Shown here: in pieces, positions 13,296 to 26,620 of the stretch | How the letters are laid out: the number at the start of each line of letters is the position of its first letter | How positions within the stretch are numbered: position 1 is the stretch's first letter | Origin: Tachypleus tridentatus | Taxonomy: Eukaryota > Arthropoda > Merostomata > Xiphosura > Limulidae | Assembly: GCF_004210375.1 (NCBI RefSeq) | Contig: NC_134833.1 | Span: forward strand, 45,130,782 to 45,194,781 | Reading direction: 5' to 3' | DNA: 64,000 bases | The notes under the pieces: generated by a model | What the model saw: the letters and a program-made list of their open reading frames with translations, nothing else | What the model was told of the DNA's origin: nothing | The model's database searches: none | Program-made: the position numbers and the translations under genes

Positions 13296-14689
13296 TGAAT
13301 CTATTTGGTTTCTCAAGCTTATAAAATTAAATGATGTTTTCAACATCGAATTCTAAAAAATATTTTATCATTGAGGTTATAGTTTTCACCTCTATACCTT
13401 AGTATTTGTATGAAACAGCTATTTTGTGATTCTATATTACGTATTTTTTTACATAACTTCCTGTCAGAATATCTGATTTTTTCTTATTTCATTAGATTTA
13501 TATAACAGTTTTTGCTTTTACAATTAATATATTGTGTAACATATTTTTCAACTATTTGCCTTAATGAATTCATTGATTGAAAACTATAAATAATCTATAC
13601 AAAACACTGAACATGTAAACATGGAATTTTATTTTTCAGTAGTTATTGGATACATAAATTCAAGTTTTGCTCTGTAATGAATAAAGGGTTCAAACTTATC
13701 TCATATTCAACATTTTCAAATCGGCTATATTTTCACTTATATGAAATATCAATATGTTTTAAACAAATATTGTTAATATATGTTAGTTAAATCACAGACT
13801 TAAGGAGATTGTAGCAAATATTAAAAAAACATCAAGTTTTATGAATACTACAGTCAACTGAAATAAATAATACAACGTTCTTCTCAGATATCATTATTTG
13901 CAAATAGAATGATTTATTCTCTTAAAAATAATAAAAGACACGTGATTCTACTAATTACAGTCTGGTACTACTTCAGGTTATAATGGAGAACTTTTTCTCT
14001 TTGGCAAATTGTAAGGGACACATATAGTGTTTTTGATTTACCTTAGCAGATTTCTAATTCTGCTAATAACTTGTAGTGAAAATTTGTAAAGCTTCTGTTT
14101 CGTCACTATTGTAGTTTTCAATTCTACCTATAAGTATATATCGTAAAATAAAGGTATTATTCTTTGAATGAATAGTTAATATAGCTGGACATTACCTCAT
14201 TGGTCAGTGATGGTTCTAAGATTTAATTATACTTATGTGATGACGAAAATTCATGTTGTAAAAGTTGAGAGTTTACTTTCAACTTTATTAAGAATGAGAA
14301 GTTTTATTTCTCTTCAATGAAAAGTTTCACATTAGATCGTTTTAATTCTTTTCAGCAGACTATCACACCTAATGACAGGGAAATCTGTAGGGATTTGAAA
14401 ACATAATCTATTTATAACGAATCTGAAACCAAAATTTACCATCCAGTATATAGAATTGGACGTTTAAAACATCATTTGACTTCATGAACTCAGAAAAACC
14501 AAACACATTCAATATATTAATTATAAAAGAGATAAACAATACATCTCATGAAATAATATGCAAGTATCAAATGTTTTGTCAAGAACGATTTTAACTGTTT
14601 TGCTAGAAATATGTAAAAGCAATCAGTGGATTAATTGCCTCGTTCGAATATTAACATATAGAAGTGAAAACTGTAATATTTGATGCAGC

Positions 14690-15115
14690 CACATGAGGTA
14701 GGCCGCCATTCTTCTAGCATTGCCTTCATAACAACACGCCTTCTGATGCAAGTCAACATTAACTACTCAATATAAATGTGCTCTCTGGTACTGATGATAT
14801 CAACTGTATCATAGCAACATGCTCCTCCATAGTTAATGTTAAGAAATAATTTGATACTAAATGTATTTATCCTCTGCATATCAATCATCTAATTAATTAA
14901 CCTTTGATTAATAAAACAACTAATTAGCTGTTAAAATGTAAATATTAATTATTACTTACATATTATTTTCAATTTGCCTGTAATTTACATATTAGTTATC
15001 TAATCAGTTGACTTAAATTAATGAAACAATAATTACCTATTAAATTAAATATTAATTACAAATGACGTCATTCCTTAACCACTTCTGACTTCATTATGCC
15101 CTTATAACTACTTAT
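14690..15115 (-). repeat. right arm of a large diverged inverted repeat
   Basis: The inverted partner of 12295-12800, about 75% alike over the best 65 bases by eye. The outer end AATGACGTCATTCCTTAACC corresponds to the complement of AATTGGGATGACATTATATG at the left arm. About 1.9 kb of other DNA, including a SINE and a PLE fragment, separates the arms. Confidence 0.55.
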
Positions 15116-15952
15116 ATAAATATAATGTTTCAGAAAACTATTAATTATGTATGACATAAAGCATCACTCGGTTTAAAAAGTTCATTTAATCATTGTGTTA
15201 GAAGTATACCACTTTATATAAGAGATCATCAACGAGATACATATATATTGGATAGAAAATTATGTAAAAAGTAATTGTATTGGCTAACAAACAACGTGAC
15301 ATATTAACTTCAAAAGCAGGAACTAAAAATGTTTCTTACACTGGTTTAATTTATTCATGAAACAGAACACTTCTGGAGGTCTTGTGGAAGTACATCTATT
15401 AGTTAAGCTAAAATAATTTATAGTTATTGAATTGATAGGAATATTTTTACATGTTTGGGTTATGTTCTTTAAAACGGACAGAATTATTTATAATGTATAT
15501 ATGGTTGCCACACTTTAGTCTGATCTTCAAATAATGCAAAAACTTAAAAGATAGCTTATGCCTCCAATTTGGAAGCTGAATACCTTATACTCTTGATGCA
15601 AAGAGATTTGAAGGTCAGGATAACGAAAATATTGATGTCATTTCCAATGCTTTCTGGCGATTTTGAGTATTGATTGATGGTCGTTTCTAATGATTTTGGG
15701 GCTATTTTGAACTTTTTTTGGAAGTTTTCTGAAATTTGTTGTCCTTAAAGTGAAGTGAAAACCCTCTGTATACTTTATTGGTTCATTAATACATATTTTC
15801 ATTATTATCTCAAAATCTACAAGAAGTATCAAGTCCACCTTTTCAAACATACCTGAGAACAGCTTGCTTTAAATTTATATAGAATTACAAGAACATATAC
15901 CTAATAGCTGCATAATTAATTAGGGACAAAATCCGAATTTTGGATAAAAATA

Positions 15953-16196
15953 GTTAACTTTCAAAAATAAATGTTACATTTTACCAATACCATGGATAAT
16001 TGTAAATTTGATACAATATAAATTGCATAGAAATCTGATTTCAAAAATGATAGTAATATGTAATTAGCTGTTTAACTTTCAAAAACAAATATGTTACATC
16101 TTACAAATACCATGGATAACTATAACTTTGGTACAATATAAATTGCATAGACATCTGATTTCAAAAATGATAGTAATTTGTAATTAGCTGTTTAAG
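15953..16196. repeat. 118-bp tandem duplication
   Basis: Two copies, about 93% identical, start at GTTAACTTTCAAAAATAAAT (15953) and GTTTAACTTTCAAAAACAAA (about 16070). Each contains ACCATGGATAA and GATACAATATAAATTGCATAG or a one-base variant. Confidence 0.85.
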
Positions 16197-16865
16197 CTAT
16201 TAAATATCAAAAGATCAAAGATCACTATTGTTATCGATTAATTTATTTTACTACTATTCAATCAGTATCTCAAAATTCGTGATTGATATTGACCGTGTAG
16301 ATATCATAAAGTAATTTCTTTCAATTATTTCCTTAATTATCGACAAACTCTGTTTTATTATGTTCAAATAATTTCAACATAAAAATTACTTGTGTTATAA
16401 AGTTTTATGGATGTCAGAGATTGGTTAAAATTATTCTTATAATCAATAAATATAGGATAAGTTCGTGAATCGCATATGACGTATGTACAAAATATAATGG
16501 ATTATTGAAACATGGCTTAGGAAAAAAGAAAAATTGAAAAGTAGATATAAACGGGGTTAAATCTTCAACCTCCCACATATGAAGCATATGCTGTGCCATA
16601 TGACCCAAAGCGACAAAGCTTTTTTCACATATGCAGCATTATAAAGTGGAATACTATAAACATCAGAAAGGTCTGCCTTAAATTGATAATTCCTTTATTA
16701 GCTCATTTGTTACATTATGTGATTGGGCATGAATGAAACAAAAACGAACTAACCAGAATATGGAGTTATTACTTTAAATTTGAAGTATAAAAGTGTGAAA
16801 CAGGAAATAAATATGAAAGATATTTTATACACAGCATGGTTTTATAAAAATTGTATTTCTTTATA

Positions 16866-16909
16866 TGTTTCTATGTTTTTCTGATTGCAAAGCCACATCG
16901 GACCATCTA
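16866..16909 (-). mobile_element. SINE-C copy, part 1 (split by a Tc1 element)
   Basis: GATTGCAAAGCCACATCGGACCATCTA is the tail end of SINE-C on the minus strand. It stops exactly at the TA where the Tc1-like element starts. Confidence 0.75.
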
Positions 16910-17901
16910 CACCCTTGTGCAAATTAATTGAAACAAGACGGAAAATTACGAGTTTTTTAACTTTTTGCGTTTTATTTCTGAAAATCTAAAAATTACTCAC
17001 AAATTAATACATGATATGTATTATTTATTTTTCAGAAGATCATTAATCCGCTTTGGCATCGAGTCCACGAGTTGACTGCAATCTTTACTAATTTTTGAAT
17101 CACGGTACCACACCTTTATTATGGCCTCAATTAGCTTATCTCTCGTAGTACAGTCTTTTCCTCGAAGTCTTTCTTTACAAATCGCTCAAAGATTTTCAAT
17201 AGGATTTAAGTTCAGAGAGTTTCCAGGCCAGTCCAGCACCTTTATTCGCGTTGTAGTCATAAAATTCTTCACATGTTTTCATGTGTGGCACGGAGTCAGA
17301 TCTTGCTGAAAAATGCCAAATCCATCTGGAAATCTCTTTTTAAATTCTGGAACGACTCTTCTCTGCAAAACTTCGATGTACTGTGGTCCTCATATCATAC
17401 CTTCTACGATATGTAAGCTTCCGATGCCATAGTAGCTGAAAAAGCATCAAAACGTCTTCTTCAAGTGATGTTTTAAGAACTGATTGATGTGAGATTCTCG
17501 AAGTTTCTCACCTGGAGATCTGCGAACATGTAGACTTCTTTGACTCTGTACGAAGAAATAAGTCTCGTCACTGAACAACACCTTCCTCCATTGTTCTTGC
17601 GTCCAGTTTTTGTATTTCAGATCCCATTGATACTGTTTTTTTTTCATTGAGTTGGTAAGAAGTTGTTTTTTGACTGGTCTCCTTGCCCTTCTAACGCAAT
17701 TTCAAATGACGAAATATTCCTCAAAATTTCGTCATATATCCCAAAAATAGAACGATCGTACCTCAAAACACAGCTAATGACGCCGTCTATGTGAAAAAAT
17801 GACTATTAAAGGAAATCAACGGGTCCAGCGAGCCTACACCGGCCGCCATGCTGAAGATATTGTAAAATGACCATTTGTTTCAAGTAATTTGCACAAGGGT
17901 G
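16910..17901 (-). mobile_element. Tc1-like transposon with dead DD34E transposase
   Basis: 992 bp between inverted repeats (CACCCTTGTGCAAATTA at the left end, its inverted copy ending at 17901), flanked by TA at 16908-16909 and 17902-17903. The minus strand encodes the C-terminal part of a Tc1 transposase: WRKVLFSDET (first Asp), FQQDLTPCH (second Asp) and NPIENL (Glu), with 34 residues between the last two. In-frame stops follow PCHT and NPIENL, and the N-terminal DNA-binding region is largely missing. It is inserted in an older SINE-C copy. Confidence 0.9.
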
Positions 17902-17903
17902 TA

Positions 17904-17976
17904 CTGTGTTGACAAAACACAAACAAACCTAATTTTAGCATTGTAAATTTGTAAATTTCCTACTGTCTACCAGGGG
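17904..17976 (-). mobile_element. SINE-C copy, part 2
   Basis: It continues the copy broken at 16909: CTGTGTTGAC, CCTAATTTTAGCATTGTAAA and CTACTGTCTACCAGGGG are the head side of SINE-C on the minus strand. Together the two parts make a full-length SINE. Confidence 0.75.
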
Positions 17977-19014
17977 ACATTTTTGAAAAACTGATATATT
18001 TGAATGAGAAAGATTTTGAGATGTTTTCGTGATCGAACTCTTGATAAAGTGAAGTTATAAAATAACGAATGCTTAAGATTACAGTATCAAGAAATGTGAA
18101 ATTCGGCTGTTCTCATTTGGTGCTATTTCACATATCTGAATATTTCCTTTCACAGTGGTATGAAGTTTTTTTACTCTTTCCTAACTGTCAGTTTTCAAGC
18201 ACTTATATTGAGATAGTTGAAAGCATGTATTAGTTATAAAATGGTGAACTTTTAAAATTATAATAGCAAGAAGGATATATGTGCATGCATTGGATTTGTA
18301 TGTCATATGAAACGTGTACTTACTTTCTTTTGCGCAATCTGTTTCTATAGAGCATCAGAAATGAATAAAGCTATAGTATTAACTGTTAAGGATAAGTGTC
18401 AAAGATTATATCGTAGGTAAACTTGTGCTGCGCGTTTAAAGCATGTTTAAACTTAGGCCTTGTTGTCAATTTTTCGACGTCTAGAATTGTGTTATTTATA
18501 AACCACAGAAAGGTAAAAAAAAGGTTTTATTGCCTGTTTATTTATGTTACTTAAATAAATGCCTTTTAAGTTAATGTTATAAACGTCGTAATTTTGAACT
18601 CATATAGATCAATAAACATTAGACACCGCTAAATTTTGCACTCATAAAAGTACAATTGTACAATTAGCCAGTAGGAATATTTGGTTTCCAAGTGAGCTAG
18701 AATGCATACATGTGGGTATTGACTAACATTATTGTTCTCTTAATTACATTAGTTCTAACATTGACGCAATGACTGAACTGAAGGTTTTCCCTTTAGTCTT
18801 ACTGTAAATGAACCTCATGGTATTCAGACATGGTTTAATTCAGCCTAATAGATGTTCTCTTCTTCTTTGTCGAGTGATTGCAAATATAATTCCTATCAGA
18901 ATCTTCACTGGCCAAATTTTCTCAGTACTAAAATTTCACAGGTTTGTATAGAATATACCGTTGTCCACATAGAGACACTTTTGGATACTATTGTGCATTC
19001 GTATAATGGCAGTT
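17977..19014. other. no gene seen
   Basis: No supported feature between the Tc1/SINE nest and the decayed coding stretch. Confidence 0.6.
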
Positions 19015-20710
19015 TTAAACTGTATATGGTACTTTAGAACCTTTTATCCAGTCTAAGACAAGATTCCTAGTGTCTTCTAATTGATTTTCTCCACCAAAAA
19101 TTACTAGCTGGAGAAGGAATGGTTGGATTGCTTTTAAGACATCATACCCTTCAAGGTGCTGTGTGATAATTTGCCCACATGCAGAGTTTGTATAATGCAT
19201 CAGCACATGGTAGCATCTTATGAGGCTCAGTATTCCCGCTCTTAACGCAAAACATTTTGTGTTGAAACTCAATTTATCTCATTGATGAGAAATTTTGAGT
19301 TCTGTACCACCCTTACTGAAGCTGAGAGAATGTGTACTAATGTTCCGTATTTCCCTGAGACATCTTTAGAATTGGAGCTTAACATCTCCAGCAAAATAAC
19401 CAACTATATTGCACCCAGTATGTGCATGAAGTCCAATAAGATCCAAAATATCTGAATAATTAACTCTGCAAACTTTGTTACATAAATTAACTCTGTAGAA
19501 AGAAGTATTTGTTTCATTCTGAATCGATCTCACACTTGGGTCCTCTACACTCATTACTTTATTTTTCTGTAGCACGTTTCTCAGCGAGAGCAAATATCAC
19601 TTTCTTTGTGAACCTTTTCCAATATTTTCTGCTGTTGTTAGGATACCAAGAAGTTAAATTATTTATTCTTGTTGTAAAGGCTACTTAGAATTTCCGTCTT
19701 TAATGTTCATTATCTTCTGGTGTTGTGTTATTGAATTTCTTTCCTTCTGGTTATTGCACTTTTCCACTATTTATAAAAGTCAAACATAACATCTATGCAC
19801 CCACTAGTAGGGTTCACAAAAGTATAGATGAACTAGAGAACATATAATGTCAGTGAATGCCTTGTGATCATCCTTTTAGCTTCTGCACCATTCGCATGTT
19901 ATCAGTGGTGGAAGAAGATGGTTCTATATTCTTGTTTACTAGAGGAACATTTTCTTTAAGCTCCTTGGCAGAGACTAGTTTCATAGTTTTCTTTAAAAGA
20001 CTTATTCATATGATAATGCCCATTGTATAAGATAAAGAGAACCGGATAGAACCTTCTTCACATCTAGATTTCAATTTTGTACTTTGATTACCATATAAGT
20101 AAACAGATTATGGTAAGCTTTCGATACCACTTCTTACCCATGTGATGTACACATCAACATCTGATATTAATGCATGTTTTCAGACTTTTCTCTTTCGTAA
20201 GTTCTTATTGAAATGTATTATTGTAATCTCTCTTCCTGAAAAGTCTATTATCTATTTTGTTCACAAATTCAGCAATAATACCACATTCAGTGCAGGTGTT
20301 CCTTAGTCTTGCATCCAAATATTTTCTCCAATGATGTCCATCATAGTGTAAATAGCGTGAGAAAGGTCCATTCACAGAATTGTATTATGATAACTGTTTC
20401 TATATCAAAAAATTCAGCAGCCTCAGCATAAAATTGGCTGTTTCCTGAATAGCACAATCCCCTGTAGGTAAAGTTAATGCTTGGTTTTTAGTGAGTACAC
20501 AATCGTCTACTGAACATAATTGTTTCAGTTGCACAGGCCCTGTTTTACAATCCTGTATATTGACTCCAGTCCAACCAGTAACTACTTGCTTCTTTGAAAT
20601 GTAAAGATGCACTAAAAACCGTATAAGGTTTTTCACCCATGCTTCTTTTTCTATCTTACTTTTGGAGATCTCAATAAAAATATTTCCCAGTATTGCAGTT
20701 GAGTACATGT
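19015..20710 (-). pseudogene. decayed transposon-type coding sequence, unidentified family
   Basis: Minus-strand fragments at 20708-20400, 19593-19366 and 19272-19015. They contain VVTGWTGVNIQD, LIGLHAHTGCNIVGYFAGDV and LKAIQPFLLQLVIFGGENQL. The (L/I)GLHAxTGC(D/N) motif followed by an F-x-G-K-like block, with a GWTG(F/Y)N block further upstream, reminds me of an uncharacterised protein family repeated in many invertebrate genomes. I recall it as transposon-like but cannot name it. No continuous frame remains. Confidence 0.55.
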
Positions 20711-21256
20711 ATCAGTTTCCTCTTTATTTGTTACATACACAGCTCGTCTGAGATTGAGAAACAGGTAGTTGTGGTCCATCCATCATTGTTTATATAACTT
20801 TCACATTAACTCCAAATGATGTTCCTCCAGCCGGAAAGAGCTTGTTACCCCAAGCAGATGTGCATAAAGATGTGTTTGGATGCTCTATAATAGGGAAGTT
20901 TTTCCTTTTGCTGTGTTTGAAAATTCCTATAAACAGAGAGCTATCTCTATTACCTCAAACTGTGAATACATCGATGATCTTTTTGGTTTATCTTTCTAAT
21001 GAGTTCCACATTGCTTGTAAGAGTCTTGATTCTTATAGGCAGAAGAACATGCTTTGGAGTCTTTGGTTTTCCACAACTCACACCATAATTAAGATTCTGA
21101 CAAAAGTATATAGTAAAACATTAAATACTTGGTAATTGAGAGCCATCTATATCAAGAACCGCACCTGCAAAAAGAACAAGCAAAAATATCTTCGTGAACT
21201 CTTTAACACAGTTTGAAATTTTAGGATCCAGGTCAGATTGATATGGAAATCAAACT

Positions 21257-21376
21257 TTAGTTGTTTTGTTTGGAAACAAAGCTACACAATGCGCTATCTG
21301 TGTTCTGTTCACCACGGGTATCGAAACGTGGTTTCTAGCTTAATGGATTTGTAAACATACCACTGTGCCACTGGTG
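21257..21376 (-). mobile_element. SINE-B copy
   Basis: Minus strand: the tail AAACAAAGCTACACAATGCG, CTATCTGTGTTCTGTTCACC, the B box side GGGTATCGAAACGTGG and the head CATACCACTGTGCCACTGG. Confidence 0.8.
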
Positions 21377-21379
21377 TCA

Positions 21380-23955
21380 ACTTTATTTGTAGTCTGCTCA
21401 TTAATGCTCTTTCTCAGGTACTTTCATGGTCTCCAACCCTTTGGAGTGTTTCTACTGCTATGGTGTCACTTGTGTAAAAAAATTAGTAATTGTTACTACA
21501 TCAAGAGTTCAAACTTCACTAAATTACATAATTTGTTGGTACAATAAATGGCGTGTTACATTTAAACTTATCATAACGTAGGCAATTACGTTTCACAAAA
21601 GTATCCCAAAGCAAATAAAAAGGAAAAGCACGTCCTCAGGTTAAATTAAAATTATATAGCACATAAATATCAAGCTGAATTACACTTTTAGACATAACAT
21701 TTAGCGTTCATTTGACTATTTTAAAAATTATTAGTGCAAACAACAATCAGAGACGTAGTTATTTAAGAAACTTCGGGGCGGAGGGTATAAAAGATGTTAA
21801 TTTGATAAAACATGATCGTATACAAAGCTTATATCAGACAAATATTCGAATTTGAAACATCATAATTTGCACTATAAAAATAATTGACATAATAACTTAT
21901 ATATACATCAGAATAACGGCAACTGACTTTCATATAGATTGAAAACGAATTAATAATCTAGTTTCAGTCTTCTATATTAAAGTTGCCAATAACACATCAC
22001 TAACAAACCAGTTTCCATTATTTCCAGAATCTTAGCAGGAAAATAAATTACCATTTCATAAAATGCAGACAAATTAATAAGCATATATAACATTGTGAAC
22101 TAATCAACAGTCTACCCATTGTTTGCGTATGCTAATATTTATCCATTTTGCACTAATTATCAAGTTTTACCCCTCTTATATTCATCAGTAAGGGCACTGT
22201 TCATGCATATTATTTGGAGCTTGGGAAGTGAAAGTAGCTTTTCTTGGTGTTATCCCATTTTCTCCAACAAAAAATACATTTTGGTACAGGATTTTCAGGT
22301 CGCCATCGCCCTGAGGCTGTTTAATCATTTTGATCAATAAATAACTTGAGATTAAATTTCTAAGTTAAACCTATCAAACTCCTAAGTCCTTAAAGCCTTT
22401 AAGATTCTTTTCCGATATAATCCAGTCGCATGAGACGACCAATTTTATATTTATCATAAAGTCAAGTCACATTCTGTGTAGTTCTCCTTCTACCTATTTC
22501 CATTGAAATTAACACACGAGTCTACTTGGATCTGACATACTGACACGAAAGCAATAGACCTTCCAGGAATTTCGGTTTTCTTTTCAATCACTTATGTCAA
22601 ATTATCACTTTCTGGTCAACCTTAAACTGCCCAAGCTTATTACTTTTTTCTCACGGATTCCTTTTAGTAAACCTAAATCCCAGGAGAAGGGAAATAAAGG
22701 TCTTACAGTCTCTTACCAATCTTGGTTTGATGATAGGGTTTTAATTTAAAATGCTTATTTATCTTACATAAATAGCAACCTTGATAAATGGAATTAATGT
22801 ATATCAGAATGTTTCTCAACATTGTTTCATGAAGACGTTTTAACGAATTCTCTCAACGCCAAGAACTAGTATAGTCAACCTGTTAACAAGGAGGACAATC
22901 AGTCTGGTAAATAAACACGTTACACAAATAACTGCATAAAAAGATTTGGTTTAATTATTCACTCGGGTTCGTTTCTTTACTTTGCTGCAAAAATTTCAAA
23001 TTTTTCTCTATAGTTCATTTTCTGAAGTTATAATTTGGGGATATCTTCTGAACTACCTCTTCAGACATCAGTGTACCTGAATACCACATAACTACGAAAT
23101 AGAACCATTTGACTCAAAAACCTTTTAGGTGAAATGGGCAACATATATTCTAGCACAGTGAAAAATAAATTAAGAAATATTTTGTAGTTGACGTAGGTTT
23201 ACAAACCAAAAGTGTACAAGTTCCAGTCACACTTGGAAATCAACAGCTGTTTTCCTGAGAAAGGTGAGCAAAAAAAACTGTAATCACGACAATCTCACAC
23301 AATCAGATTTTTAAAATCATGATCCCTGATTTGGCTGTAACTGATCTTTGTGCTTTCAGCACACCGAAACATATACTTCAAAGTCGACGACATCTACGTA
23401 TTGTGAAGGGCTGTATAATGTTTGTCAAAAGCTTTGCTCTAAGATTGACTTTGTTGTCTTTTACAAAATCTTGTTTCAATGGAAATTGCAGTGTTTAGCA
23501 ATAGTGTATCATTACGACTATCAGAGTTATCATAAGCAATGATGGTGGAAGTAGTTTCAAGGGCAGCATGGATTTTACAACAGTTATGATAAAATGCATT
23601 TAACTTTCAATAATAATGTTTGATAAAGCTAGAATTGACAACAAGCCAGCAGCAACAGCCGCCTGTGTAGCTAATTTTGACAGAGTAGCTAGATTTTATG
23701 TCACAATTATAATCTCACCACAGTCGACAGTCTGTGTTTAACGTGTTCACCACCATACCTCACTTTAAATCTTAGATATTCTAAACCCCAGCCCAACTAG
23801 CTAGCCCTTAAATAACAGTAGAAAACAGAGCTTAAGAATATAAATATACACCAAAACAAACAGCTTAGCTGTAAGAACAAAACGAAACAAGTGCTGTCAA
23901 GAAAAGAAAACAAATTTGTAATACAAACAGTAATTACTATATTTGATATAATAAT
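21380..23955. other. no gene seen
   Basis: No reading frame above 73 codons and no repeat I recognise. Confidence 0.6.
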
Positions 23956-23959
23956 GCGA

Positions 23960-24335
23960 TATTTTAGATACATTCAGGAGCACTGCAAATCAAATGAGCG
24001 CAACAAAACCATAGAAAAGACCCGCATACTAAGTAGGGAAACAAACGCAAAATCAAAGAAGCCCTACTTATACAACAGCTAAAACCAAAATTGAACAAAT
24101 ATAAAGGAAAACCTTTCTATCTATACTAATTAATAACTTAATATCTAACTGCAACGCCCCCTACAATCCTGTACCCGTTAACACTCTCGTTCCTAAGTCA
24201 TGTGCCCTTCAAAAGTCAATTGCATACTATCTTTGTTAACCTGAAGATGACTCAAGAAGGTCGAAACATTATTCTGTACTTTATTTTAATTAAAGTTTTA
24301 ATACCCATGCCAGCCTTCTTGAGAATACATTATTG
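23960..24335 (+). mobile_element. 5'-truncated Penelope-like element remnant
   Basis: The plus strand encodes EHCKSNERNKTIEKTRIL and, after frame damage, LKPKLNKYKG, matching the end of the GIY-YIG domain of the 37.65-kb element (EHCKSN..., LKPKIN...). Downstream, 24238-24276 has CCTGAAGATGAC...GAAGGTCGAAAC, a hammerhead-like core with a damaged stem I. This is the 3' end of an old, 5'-truncated insertion. Confidence 0.75.
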
Positions 24336-24339
24336 GATA

Positions 24340-25730
24340 CATAGTTTAAAATTGCTTGTTAAGAAATTAAACTTTATAATTCGCTCACAATTATTTTGTT
24401 CTCATATTTGTCAGTTTTGTTATCGATGATTTTTATTAAGTACGAGTTAATAATAATATACATATGATAATAGAAAAGTGGTATTGTTAATAAAATTGGC
24501 AAACATGATAAACAAATAATTTTAAACCATTTACAGGGTGTAGTTTTAACAAGTAATTTAAATTATGTATTCAATATCGATTGCCTTGGTAATTGTCTGT
24601 TATCAATTCTTTTAGTTAATGTTTGCATAACAAATAACGTTTCTTAGGTGCCATTCTTTTACAATTAAGCTGTTTTTGTTTAAACGTCATTTCGTTTTTG
24701 GAAAAAAACTACAATTAATCTTACAAAATAAGTCAAATAGAATTCACAATTACCAGTTTGCTTACACATTACTTTCATAATAACACAATGCTCTTCAATC
24801 CTTGCTAGTTGATAAATTATAAACAAAATGCAACGCTGCACTGTAGTACAACCCAAGAAACAATGCAAACAATTCGAAGCAAATAATCAACACGAAAGAA
24901 AGTTATTTTTTATCCAGTAATATTATTTCATCACACATGCATTACGTATATTACAAAAATAGCAACAGAAAGAAAAAGAAACTCTATGTAAATTATTGCA
25001 GTACATGCATAGTACATTGTAGTGTCATCATGCATGTGCTTTGGCAACCATATCAAAATGGACATCTGTGTAATACAGGTACATTGACTTGCAATGTACA
25101 CATTCTGCTATAGTCTTGTCATTTTCATGCGGGAAACATGTATTTCAATCGTCTCTACATTTGTAAGAGTACACTACACTATTAAAAAATGAACTATAAC
25201 AGACATCTCAACAACAGCTATATGACTGTGCGAAAAATATTACTCAAGACCGTCATAGGCACTTTTGTATCGATTTAAGTAATTTTGGTAACCCTCATCC
25301 CCAGTTCCACTTATTAATTCAGAAATGCTTAGCATGTAAGGAAATATTGCACCCCTAACTTAAAAATGCTGTTTTTCAGAGTCAGTTGTTAAGTATGACA
25401 TAGCTCAAGTAAAGTAATTTCTGTCATCTCTAATCCTCTTTAAAGATAGACCGTCTCTTCCACGTGATACACATTGAAATGTATGGACAAACTTGTCTCT
25501 GCCATTCTTCATCAACAGGATAATAGCAATAATCAGACTATTCAATTATTAGCACAGTGGACATATCAACAGCAGTTATTTCAGTCTTTGTTAGTAGTTG
25601 TAGTAGATTTAACTAATATATATTTACCTTAACGTTTCATGTATACGAAGCCTTTTTTTGTCTTTAAACGTAATAACACCATTTTACGAATGGTTCAACA
25701 AGCATTCGTTTTATGGGTGCATTGTGTTCT
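24340..25730. other. no gene seen
   Basis: AT-rich. The part after 25000 may belong to the decayed stretch at 25.7-26.6 kb, but I cannot show it. Confidence 0.5.
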
Positions 25731-25735
25731 ACAGT

Positions 25736-26620
25736 TCATTGATGAGAAAATTTCATTTCTATTGTACATTTGTTACTTTTTATCGCTTCTTTCATTCTTC
25801 CACCTATGCGATCATCATTGAAACACAAGTTATGCTCTTTTAGAACCCTGGAATCATCCGTAGAAACATAACCAATACGAATTCTGGATACCATGAAAAC
25901 AAGGTATTGCTCTTTTTTCTGTTGCATATTTATTAGTAACTCAAAAAAAAACAAATTTCTCCCAAGTTTACAAATATAGAGTGCTTTTGAGCACTCTAAT
26001 GCGAGAGAAGTGTATATGCAGGACCTTTAAACATTGGAAATAGCTGTAAAATATCCATGAGAACTATAAGTTTTATCAATCTTCACATTCCTCATTTTGA
26101 AAACTCTAGGTAAGGCGAAGATGTATGCATACTAAAGTCACCATGAATATCTTATTAATGTAGCATTACACAACTTTAAAGGCATCATTAGACATGGGCC
26201 AATATTTTAGTGTTTTTCCATGTTCCACTAGCAGCATCAGCAGTTGACGAATAGTTCACCCATTAATATTAAATGCAGCAATATCTGTTAATGCTGAAAT
26301 GGCAACATCTTTACCAGTTTCTGATTGAACCAATGTTTTAATAGTTTTTATTCAAAAATTTTCCTAGTACAAACAGACCCACTATAGAAAAACAAGAAAA
26401 CTTAAGTATTTTGGCATTGCAATCCAGATAGGCTTTTGGTCTTTATTCAGCTTTCTTTCTATTAATGCAATTCACATCTACATGTTCATCATGGTGAAAG
26501 ACATCTTTAAATTCCACCACAGCATTATATGTTTCAGTAGTAACACAATGACAAGGTCTACCAGTAGGAAGGCCACTGCTTTGGTGTTCTAAATTAGTTC
26601 ACAATCTTTAGCGATAAAAC
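25736..26620 (-). pseudogene. possible decayed coding stretch, unidentified
   Basis: The minus strand at about 26600-26450 reads SSGLPTGRPCHCVTTETYNA followed by VVEFKDVFHHDEHVDVNCIN, then stops. Lower down come ETGKDVAISALTDIAAFNIN (about 26320) and IRIGYVSTDDSRVLKEHNLC (about 25880). Residue use looks protein-like, but the frames shift between blocks and none match a family I know. Low confidence. Confidence 0.3.
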
